Shown here piece after piece: positions 7,660 to 13,753 of a DNA stretch of 32,394 bases (its first letter is position 1; each line of letters opens with the position of its first letter). Both the position numbers and the translations under genes were made by a program. Origin of the DNA: an uncultured Caryophanales bacterium (lineage in GTDB: Bacteria > Bacillota_I > Bacilli_A > RF39 > UBA660); contig CANSPQ010000013.1 of the NCBI GenBank assembly GCA_947648915.1, positions 1 to 32,394 on the forward strand. Reading direction: 5' to 3'. The notes below the pieces were generated by a model, which saw only the letters and a program-made list of their open reading frames with translations, made no database searches and had not been told where the DNA came from.

Positions 7660-8322
7660 CTATTGTAACTGAAAACGATAATGCCCTACTATACCTTTTT
7701 TCTTACTCCATCTTTGCAATGTATCTTCTTCTAACCTAAATTGTCCTGCATTATGAATCAGATAAGGAATTTCCTTTGCATTTCTTTTATCTGAAATAAT
7801 TCCAATATGTTCTTTATTTCCAAACACTACAATATCACCAGGTTGCCACTCTTCTATTTTTGATAAATCATTTGTTAATATCATTGTATTTCGCTTAAAA
7901 TAAATATCCAAATTTGTAACCCTTCTAAAATCAATATTAGGATCAGGGACATTAATATTCGGATAAGCCTCCCTATTCTTTTCAATATCCTCTGTAACAA
8001 GATCTTTTAAAGAATACCCAGCCTCTTTTAATGCTCTCCAGATGACATCTGTACAAACCCCTTCTGTAACAGGCGGATACCCACCACTATAATACTTACT
8101 CACATACTTGGGTTTGCGCTTTGCCTCCTTTTTTGCTCCATTTAAAATATCGGTATAATCATCAATTCCATTCTGATTATAATCCATATCAGCATAAATT
8201 GTATGAATATCAAAATCGGATGCCGTATAACTTTTTTTAGGTAGTAAACCATAATAATCGAGTACAAAAAGTCCAATCAATAATAAAATCAATACTATTA
8301 CAATGATCCAATAACGCTTCAT
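7660..8322 (-). CDS. Membrane-anchored DUF1287 family protein
   Basis: A 220-residue protein with an N-terminal membrane anchor (about 5-25) and an extracytoplasmic domain of the DUF1287 family, a papain/NlpC-like fold of unknown substrate. Candidate catalytic residues are Cys90 in GVCTDVIWRALK, His172 in KEHIGIISD and His190-Asn191 in LIHN. An EF-hand-like loop, DYNQNGIDDYTD (about 47-58), precedes the domain and may bind calcium. The family is usually assigned a hydrolase or amidase role by fold only. AGAGGAGG lies before the ATG, 36 nt after the thioredoxin-fold gene with no terminator between, so it is probably the last gene of that operon. Confidence 0.82.
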   Translation of the reverse strand: MKRYWIIVIVLILLLIGLFVLDYYGLLPKKSYTASDFDIHTIYADMDYNQNGIDDYTDILNGAKKEAKRKPKYVSKYYSGGYPPVTEGVCTDVIWRALKEAGYSLKDLVTEDIEKNREAYPNINVPDPNIDFRRVTNLDIYFKRNTMILTNDLSKIEEWQPGDIVVFGNKEHIGIISDKRNAKEIPYLIHNAGQFRLEEDTLQRWSKKKGIVGHYRFQLQ

Positions 8323-8358
8323 ATAACCTCCTCTATTTTTTATAGTTTTATTTTATCT

Positions 8359-9249
8359 TTATGAATTTACTTCTTTCTTGATCTCATCAAAGTAAACATC
8401 ATAACTATCTTGATATTGACTTTCAATCGCGTGAATAAAATCATTTTTCTTTGTATCCGCAAAACCTTTGAAAGATTGACTTCCGATAATCGTATAAGGA
8501 ACACCCTTCACTGTATCCTTCATATAACTTGCAAAAACATGAAGAAGCTCTGCATTTTCTTTATTATACCATGTTTCGAATGAATACAAATTATAATAGG
8601 CACCATATTGTGCTTTTATACTTTCAAAAAATGCAAATTCCTCTTCACAATGTGGACAACCCCTTCCCCAAAAGAAATAAATATTAACTTTATTTTCTTC
8701 TTTCACAACATGTTCTAAATTAATTTCTTTTGATTCAACTGGTTCATCCTTTTCGTCGATTGGAGGAGTTGGTTGTTTTTCCTCCGTCAAATCTTTTAAT
8801 TTCACATACCTTGTAAACCATGTTTGAAAACCCTCTTTCGAGCTATAATAAGCAACATCTTCATCTTTGTCTGCTTCTAAAAAATCAATCAATTTGCCAC
8901 CTTTATAAAGCATAAAAGATGGATAATATTTTATTTTTTTACCAATATCTGTATCCTTAATCTCGGAAAATGCAATTTTATAAATTTGAATTTGTTGTTC
9001 TTCTAAAAAATCTAATACTACACTTTCAAAATCAGAAGAAGTAACACAAGATGGTTGGTATACAAAAACCGCAAAAGACTCTTTCCCATTGATTAAGTTT
9101 TTTAATTGTTCTTGTGTGATTTCAGTTACCTGATTGACACCATAATATTTATCTTCTAAGTAAAATGATTTTACTTGTTTCAACTGAGGTAAATATACTG
9201 CAACAAGGACAAAGGAAATACAAATACATAACCCAATTTGCTTTTTCAT
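8359..9249 (-). CDS. Extracytoplasmic protein with two thioredoxin-like domains
   Basis: A 296-residue protein. A hydrophobic N-terminus (1-20) acts as signal or anchor. Domain one (about 40-155) has a thioredoxin-like pattern but a single active-site cysteine (YQPSC at 68), and YPSF supplies the expected cis-proline. An acidic, Pro/Glu-rich linker (about 157-180) leads to domain two, which has a full CPHC active site (198-201) and cis-Pro in GVPYT (about 251). CPHC is the DsbA-type dithiol motif, so oxidase or isomerase activity outside the membrane is likely. The monothiol domain may be a mixed-disulfide partner or a relic. Its ATG overlaps the rhodanese stop as ATGA. Confidence 0.85.
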   Translation of the reverse strand: MKKQIGLCICISFVLVAVYLPQLKQVKSFYLEDKYYGVNQVTEITQEQLKNLINGKESFAVFVYQPSCVTSSDFESVVLDFLEEQQIQIYKIAFSEIKDTDIGKKIKYYPSFMLYKGGKLIDFLEADKDEDVAYYSSKEGFQTWFTRYVKLKDLTEEKQPTPPIDEKDEPVESKEINLEHVVKEENKVNIYFFWGRGCPHCEEEFAFFESIKAQYGAYYNLYSFETWYNKENAELLHVFASYMKDTVKGVPYTIIGSQSFKGFADTKKNDFIHAIESQYQDSYDVYFDEIKKEVNS

Positions 9250-9962
9250 GAATGCACCTCATGCAATGAATCAAAATCAATATTGTAATAAGGCACTTTA
9301 CTAAAATTGTAAACATCTTCGCCATTTTTAATTTCTTTTACTTGAATACTATGGTTTCCTTCATAATACCAGTATCCCCCTACATTGTAAATTTTAGTCG
9401 CATCCCATCCAAGTGCAACTAACAAATCTTTAATTTGACCTGCATAGCCTCCTGCTCCACACATGATAAAAATGTTTTTGTCTTTCGGAAAAATAGTTTC
9501 TAAAATATCATAGGATTCTTCATAATTCGCATGGTATGTCTTACCATCTTCATTTAATGTAAATAGCGTTTCCCCCACATATAACCCACTTACATTTTCA
9601 ACTCTTTTTTGTTCAATATAAGCATCTGTAAAACCTGTTAAATAAACAGATGGAACTACTTCAAAGCCTTCCACATAACCACTTAGATAACGGTCTCCAC
9701 CTTTATTTTCCCATGTTGCAGTATCTACTAACATACGAACATCTCTATAGACAGTGTCAGTTCTATTGAGATACTGATCAATCGTCTTTTCATTGATATT
9801 TTTATCAATTCCATATTTTCCACGGAGCCCTTCTGATAATTCTGTTTTTGGAAGTGGTTTTTCCAATTTGCCAGTTTCTTTTCCAAAGAAAAGATAGCCT
9901 CCAAATCCTCCTATGAATACACTCAACACAATTACAAATACTCCAATCAAAATTTTTTTCAT
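9246..9962 (-). CDS. Membrane-anchored extracytoplasmic rhodanese-like protein
   Basis: A 238-residue protein with an N-terminal membrane segment (about 3-24) and an outside-facing rhodanese domain. DVRM near residue 75 matches the conserved rhodanese DxR element. The active-site loop is CGAGGYAG, with Cys168, followed by the usual helix and the phrase IYNVGGYWYYEG. Rhodaneses carry a persulfide on that cysteine and pass sulfur to thiols; the substrate here is unknown. The chosen ATG has GGAAGG about 7 nt upstream. A longer in-frame start at 10040 would run through the upstream promoter and terminator and is rejected. It is the first gene of the rhodanese, thioredoxin, DUF1287 operon. Confidence 0.85.
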   Translation of the reverse strand: MKKILIGVFVIVLSVFIGGFGGYLFFGKETGKLEKPLPKTELSEGLRGKYGIDKNINEKTIDQYLNRTDTVYRDVRMLVDTATWENKGGDRYLSGYVEGFEVVPSVYLTGFTDAYIEQKRVENVSGLYVGETLFTLNEDGKTYHANYEESYDILETIFPKDKNIFIMCGAGGYAGQIKDLLVALGWDATKIYNVGGYWYYEGNHSIQVKEIKNGEDVYNFSKVPYYNIDFDSLHEVHS

Positions 9963-9983
9963 ATGATTCACCTTCCACCATTC

Positions 9984-10012
9984 ATTGTATATAAATGTGT
10001 AATAAAAAGCAA
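9984..10012 (-). promoter_or_regulatory. Promoter for the rhodanese-thioredoxin-DUF1287 operon
   Basis: Minus-strand TTGCTT, a 17-nt spacer and TACAAT. It lies between the preceding terminator and the chosen rhodanese start. Confidence 0.65.
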
Positions 10013-10025
10013 TAAACATACCGTT

Positions 10026-10050
10026 GAAAAAACTCAACACGAAGTTGAGT
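10026..10050 (-). terminator. Intrinsic terminator of the XRE regulator gene
   Basis: ACTCAAC-TTCGT-GTTGAGT followed by T6 on the minus strand, starting 2 nt after the TAG stop. A perfect 7-bp stem. Confidence 0.85.
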
Positions 10051-10052
10051 CA

Positions 10053-10751
10053 CTATTTTGGGCAATTTTCTAATTTCAAAGGAATTTTATAATTGACTGT
10101 TTTCCCACTATGGTCAGTTGCATTAATAGATAAGTATAAAGTTCCATCTTGATACTCTCTGCAAGACTTTTCATAATGTCCAATCGATAAAATAACATCC
10201 TTTAAAAATGCTTCTAACGTGATATTTTCTTTGGTAGATTGATAGGTACTAATCTTCTTTTCCATATCATTATGAGATTCGTATAAACTGCATTCAATCG
10301 TCTGATATTCTTCTTTATCATCTCCACCACAATATTGAATATGGTTAATATAAATGGCGGTTTTGTTTTCATTGTATGAAATATTTCCTGAAATATTGAA
10401 GTTATCACATTCTGAAGATAGTGTTTTAAATTCAAAATCATTTTTTGGATGCAATGGTTTTAAAATCATAATCGCGATACATAAAATGATAATGATTATG
10501 AGTAAGATAATCCACAAATAGATTTTACTCTTCTTTTTTGTTTCATAATTTCCATCTAAAATTTCGTCAATACGAACTCCAAAATCCTTACTCATTTGCT
10601 TCATAAGGGATATGTCAGGCATATTTAAGGCATTTTCCCATTTGCTTACTGCCTGATAAGTAACATGATACCTGTCTGCAAGTTGTTTTTGTGTTAGATG
10701 GTGTTTTTTTCTAATTTCTTTTATCCATTTTGCGATTTTTTCTTGATCCAT
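10053..10751 (-). CDS. XRE-family regulator with a membrane segment
   Basis: A 232-residue protein. Residues about 4-60 form a Cro/C1-type helix-turn-helix (LTQKQLADRYHVTYQAVSKWEN), which binds DNA in the cytoplasm. One membrane helix (about 82-102) follows, and the last 125 residues, with several cysteines and beta-strand pattern, would lie outside. This layout suggests a one-component transmembrane sensor, although its target is unknown. I chose the ATG at 10751 because GTGGAAAT lies just upstream; the upstream in-frame ATG at 10784 overlaps a GTACCAAAA repeat and lacks a site. It follows two small genes with a 61-nt gap and ends at a strong terminator. Confidence 0.85.
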   Translation of the reverse strand: MDQEKIAKWIKEIRKKHHLTQKQLADRYHVTYQAVSKWENALNMPDISLMKQMSKDFGVRIDEILDGNYETKKKSKIYLWIILLIIIIILCIAIMILKPLHPKNDFEFKTLSSECDNFNISGNISYNENKTAIYINHIQYCGGDDKEEYQTIECSLYESHNDMEKKISTYQSTKENITLEAFLKDVILSIGHYEKSCREYQDGTLYLSINATDHSGKTVNYKIPLKLENCPK

Positions 10752-10777
10752 ATTTCCACATCCATTGTTATCGTAGT

Positions 10778-10812
10778 GTACCAAAAATGCTTGTGATTTT
10801 ATAGTACCAAAA
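10778..10812. promoter_or_regulatory. Direct repeat, possible operator of the XRE regulator
   Basis: GTACCAAAA occurs at 10778-10786 and 10804-10812, 26 bp start to start (about 2.5 helical turns), each preceded by TA-rich bases. The pair fills the gap just upstream of the regulator start, so autoregulation is plausible. No experiment-like evidence is visible. Confidence 0.35.
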
Positions 10813-11028
10813 TTATTCTTCCATTTCTATTTTCTGAAAAATAATTATTTTTTCTTTCATAAATATTTTCGTTACTTGATATCCATATGCTTGCAAGTCC
10901 TTCTTATAAGTTAAAAAAGAATGATCTAAATCAAAACCCAAGATTTCTCTAATTGCTTCATAGGATAGTTGATAGCTTTCCTGATTCATTTTCTTTAAAT
11001 ACTCCCATAATGGCTCATACTTACTCAT
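10813..11028 (-). CDS. Small conserved-looking protein, 71 aa
   Basis: A 71-residue soluble, charged protein: KYEPLWEYLKKMNQESYQL, then a helical stretch with ILGFDLDHSFLTYKKDL and a beta-like end. I recall similar short proteins in clostridia, possibly in the DUF7662-like group, but cannot assign a function. AGGGGGTG lies 5-6 nt before the ATG. The gene starts 10 nt after the small membrane protein gene and precedes the XRE regulator, so the three may share an mRNA. The last codons run into one GTACCAAAA repeat. Confidence 0.7.
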   Translation of the reverse strand: MSKYEPLWEYLKKMNQESYQLSYEAIREILGFDLDHSFLTYKKDLQAYGYQVTKIFMKEKIIIFQKIEMEE

Positions 11029-11038
11029 ATAGCACCCC

Positions 11039-11269
11039 CTATGGAATAAAAAACAATAAATCCAGTATATCTAATAACTTGTTTTTAAACTTTTCACTTA
11101 GTTTGCATAATTTAACCATACTTCCAACCATCAAATAAATACTAAATAAACATAAAAGTAAACCTAAAATTCCATTGGGAGACTCCAATATAAATAATTG
11201 TAAAATGAAGGAGAGTAATCCTATTAGAAATAGTACTCCACATAAAACCTTTTGATTTTGTTTTTTCAT
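11039..11269 (-). CDS. Small two-helix membrane protein, 76 aa
   Basis: A 76-residue protein with two hydrophobic helices (about 9-28 and 33-51) separated by SPNG, and a basic, amphipathic C-terminus. No family is recognised. The ATG at 11269 is preferred over a GTG three codons earlier, because the AGAG purine patch sits at usable distance from the ATG. It lies 53 nt downstream of the Ig-CAP gene with no terminator between and 10 nt before the next small gene. Confidence 0.65.
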   Translation of the reverse strand: MKKQNQKVLCGVLFLIGLLSFILQLFILESPNGILGLLLCLFSIYLMVGSMVKLCKLSEKFKNKLLDILDLLFFIP

Positions 11270-11322
11270 AAATTTCACTCTTTTCTATTGAAAGTCTAGA
11301 TGATAGAATATCGTGTCGTACA

Positions 11323-12648
11323 CTATCCACAAAATAATTGTACCCAATACGTTTTTCCATTTAAAGTATATGTCCCAACTCCAATTGTTCTATGTCCAGA
11401 AGCAATCATATTACTATAATGTCCAGAAGAATTTTTCCATGATGTTGCGACTTTTTGAGGAGTACCATTATAACCACCTGTTCCATATGCGATATTCTCA
11501 GCAAAAATCATACGTTCAAATCCCATATCATCCCCAACAGAACTCCATGATCTTCCATCTGGTCTTGTATGACTAAACGTATCGGCGTAAGCCATCTCAA
11601 TTGCTCGAATGGTTGCAAGCACACTCAATTCACGATTTAAGGTTAACGGTTCGGTACTCACTTCCGCTCTATATTCATTGACATATTTGGTAACTTCTTC
11701 ATAAAGTGCATAACTACTATTACTGACATTACGTGCTTCTGATTCCAATTCCTTACTTGTTGCCTGAAAACCACTTGTATCCAACTGTCTATTGGAACTG
11801 ACTAATTTCTTATCAATCACTCCATTACTATACGTGGTAATGGTATAGATATTTGTAACTTTATACTTTGTCCCATATTTTCCATCTTCATATGCTTCTT
11901 CGGTTTCATTTTTGGTACTTACAACTGTTATCACTTGTGGAGGGGGATTGTTATTTATCTCTTCGCTTGGATTGGAATTATTGTTTGTACTAACGGTTTG
12001 ATTTGGAGTCTCACTTATCTCTTTATTTTGAACAGTTAGACGAACCTTTTTCTTTACTTCATTTAAAGCATTATCATGCGCTACTATGATATACTCTTTT
12101 GTTCCAACACTAGCATCCAATTCTACAATATTACCCTCCAAATCCGTGACTGTAATTATACAAGTAGCATTCGAATTATCTTCACAATGTACGATAAAAT
12201 CATCAGAGGTAATCTCATCTCCCAAAGTAATTTCTATATCTTTTACTTCTAAAACAGGTGGTGTCTTATCTACTACTTCTAGAATGGAATGATAAATTTC
12301 ACCATCTAGTTCAATCGTAACATCATATATTCCAATACTATAAACAATATTTTCATGCAAAATCAAGTTCCTATTAGAGACAGTTTCATCTTGATTGATC
12401 CATGTAATTTTGGCGTCATTTAGATTGATTTTTTCTGAAAAGAAAATTTCAGAATCAAGAACATTTCCAGAATCCATTACTACTTTATCTTTGATTTCTA
12501 TTTTCTTTTGTTCTTCTACTATAGTTGTTTTTTTAGGTTTTAAAATCCAATCGCGATTTCGAAATACTAAAATTCCCGCAATGATTACGAGCATTCCTAA
12601 AATAATCAATATAACCCTCTTCTTGGTTACCATTTTCTTTTTATCCAT
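11323..12648 (-). CDS. Membrane-anchored Ig-like and CAP domain protein
   Basis: A 441-residue surface protein. A basic N-terminus and one membrane helix (about 11-29) anchor it; the remainder is outside. Residues about 50-125 and 128-206 are Ig-like, the second starting DKTPPVLEV and containing a Cys pair (C155, C163) that could form a disulfide. An Asn/Pro/Ser-rich linker (about 212-240) leads to a middle region and a CAP/SCP domain (about 316-441) with the expected FSHTRPDG, AENIAYG and SSGHYSNM signatures, so the metal-binding His pair is present. Bacterial CAP roles are poorly known. It follows the lipoprotein gene by 21 nt; GGGAG lies about 10 nt before the ATG. Confidence 0.88.
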   Translation of the reverse strand: MDKKKMVTKKRVILIILGMLVIIAGILVFRNRDWILKPKKTTIVEEQKKIEIKDKVVMDSGNVLDSEIFFSEKINLNDAKITWINQDETVSNRNLILHENIVYSIGIYDVTIELDGEIYHSILEVVDKTPPVLEVKDIEITLGDEITSDDFIVHCEDNSNATCIITVTDLEGNIVELDASVGTKEYIIVAHDNALNEVKKKVRLTVQNKEISETPNQTVSTNNNSNPSEEINNNPPPQVITVVSTKNETEEAYEDGKYGTKYKVTNIYTITTYSNGVIDKKLVSSNRQLDTSGFQATSKELESEARNVSNSSYALYEEVTKYVNEYRAEVSTEPLTLNRELSVLATIRAIEMAYADTFSHTRPDGRSWSSVGDDMGFERMIFAENIAYGTGGYNGTPQKVATSWKNSSGHYSNMIASGHRTIGVGTYTLNGKTYWVQLFCG

Positions 12649-12669
12649 AATCTAAAATCTCCCATCATT

Positions 12670-13434
12670 TTACGCAATCGTAAATTCAGCTGTTATATAG
12701 TGTTTCGTTCCTTCTCCTGCATAAGATGTATCCTTTAAAATCCGATATTTACCACTTTCTAGTGCTCCATAATGATATTCCCAATTCACTTTTAATTCTA
12801 ATGTATGATTTTCATTGACAGAATATCCAATCATAATAAAAGTCATATCGTGTTTCGGTTTCATTTCCACCCATACTCCGTTTTCCTCTTTTTCAAGCTG
12901 ATATCCTTCTCCATAAATATTATTCCTATCACTGGTATCCGTAATAATGACGGTTGCACCTGTTTTTGTCAAAGTTCCATCCTTAATTGTCATGGATACA
13001 TTCTCTAAATCATCTATTTTGATACTACACTTATTCATTAAGTTTTCTTTCTTTTTCGCAATGTAAATATCTTGGTTATAATCGATTGTATTACATGAAA
13101 TCGCATAAAAATCTTCATTTCCAAATTCTTGCTGATTCTTGTCATAATGATATATGATAGAACCCCCATCTTTTCGTGTCTCCACATAATTTAATTGTTT
13201 CAAAAAATCCTCTACTGTAATTTCCCCGTTCATGAAAGCATCAAATAGGCTAGAGTTACTAGAATGTAGATATGGGACTTCAAAGGAAAAAGATACATGT
13301 CTACCATCGTCTAAGGTAAGACCGAACATAAATAATTCTTGTTGGGAATCGGAAACTTTTTCTATTTTTTTGCTACAACCACTACCTGAAACTAAAATAC
13401 TACAAATCATCAAATAAGCTACTATTTTTTTCAT
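12670..13434 (-). CDS. Lipoprotein with C-terminal Ig-like (Big_14-type) domain
   Basis: A 254-residue predicted lipoprotein. The signal MKKIVAYLMICSILVSGSGC ends at Cys20, an acceptable though atypical lipobox (SGSG-C). Residues about 30-140 are unknown, with a repeated FLKQLNYVETRKDGGS-like segment. The C-terminal third (about 150-254) resembles a bacterial Ig-like domain of the Big_14 type: GEGYQLEKEENGVWVEM and YGALESGKYRILKD are typical. AAGGTG precedes the ATG by 5 nt. It has its own promoter and is the first gene of a run continuing into the Ig-CAP gene. Function is unknown; cell-surface location is likely. Confidence 0.8.
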   Translation of the reverse strand: MKKIVAYLMICSILVSGSGCSKKIEKVSDSQQELFMFGLTLDDGRHVSFSFEVPYLHSSNSSLFDAFMNGEITVEDFLKQLNYVETRKDGGSIIYHYDKNQQEFGNEDFYAISCNTIDYNQDIYIAKKKENLMNKCSIKIDDLENVSMTIKDGTLTKTGATVIITDTSDRNNIYGEGYQLEKEENGVWVEMKPKHDMTFIMIGYSVNENHTLELKVNWEYHYGALESGKYRILKDTSYAGEGTKHYITAEFTIA

Positions 13435-13462
13435 CGCTTCACCTTACCACTTTCTACTTCGT

Positions 13463-13471
13463 ATTATATCA
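13463..13471 (-). promoter_or_regulatory. Extended -10 promoter for the lipoprotein-CAP operon
   Basis: Minus-strand TGA TATAAT about 29 nt before the lipoprotein start. No good -35 at 17 nt. Confidence 0.6.
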
Positions 13472-13505
13472 CAAATTGAAAGATTCTCCTAATTCAATAA
13501 CCATT

Positions 13506-13530
13506 AGAAAAGGAGCCCTTAGGACCCCTT
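13506..13530 (-). terminator. Intrinsic terminator of the 50-aa gene
   Basis: Minus-strand AAGGGGTCC and GGGCTCCTT pair over 9 bp (two wobbles) around a TAA loop, followed by TTTTC. It starts 2 nt after the stop codon. Confidence 0.75.
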
Positions 13531-13532
13531 TA

Positions 13533-13685
13533 TTACATCATATTTTCTAGCTTTTTATTTGCCTTTTTCATGGTTGCATCTACTGCTTTTTCTACACTCT
13601 TCTTTACAGGCTTATTATACTTTTGATACGCCAAAACAGCCCCTGCACCTATACCCATAAGTGCCATATCCTTAACAAATTTCAT
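13533..13685 (-). CDS. Small hydrophobic-N-terminus protein, 50 aa
   Basis: A 50-residue protein beginning MKFVKDMALMGIGAGAVLAY, a Gly/Ala-rich hydrophobic helix, followed by a strongly basic amphipathic helix (KKSVEKAVDATMKKANKKLE). It resembles small YtxH-like membrane-associated proteins in style only; I do not assign the family. Evidence for coding: GAGAAGGTGATAAT before the ATG gives AAGGTG at 5-6 nt, an intrinsic terminator follows 2 nt after the stop, and it lies between the recD2 terminator and its own terminator. Transcription may start at the TATAAT inside the recD2 hairpin loop region. Confidence 0.65.
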   Translation of the reverse strand: MKFVKDMALMGIGAGAVLAYQKYNKPVKKSVEKAVDATMKKANKKLENMM

Positions 13686-13702
13686 ATTATCACCTTCTCG
13701 CC

Positions 13703-13746
13703 AAAAAATATGAACGTATGCATATTATACTATACATACATTCATA
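13703..13746 (-). terminator. Intrinsic terminator of recD2
   Basis: A 16-bp imperfect stem (13709-13724 with 13731-13746; two wobble pairs) and T6 follow the recD2 stop by 7 nt. The loop region includes TATAAT on the minus strand, which could double as a -10 for the downstream 50-aa gene. Confidence 0.8.
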
Positions 13747-13753
13747 GTTTGCG

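Noticed and set aside
9963-10040. N-terminal extension of the rhodanese
   Set aside because: It crosses the upstream promoter and overlaps the preceding terminator, and its residues do not look like an anchor; the ATG at 9962 has a good ribosome binding site.
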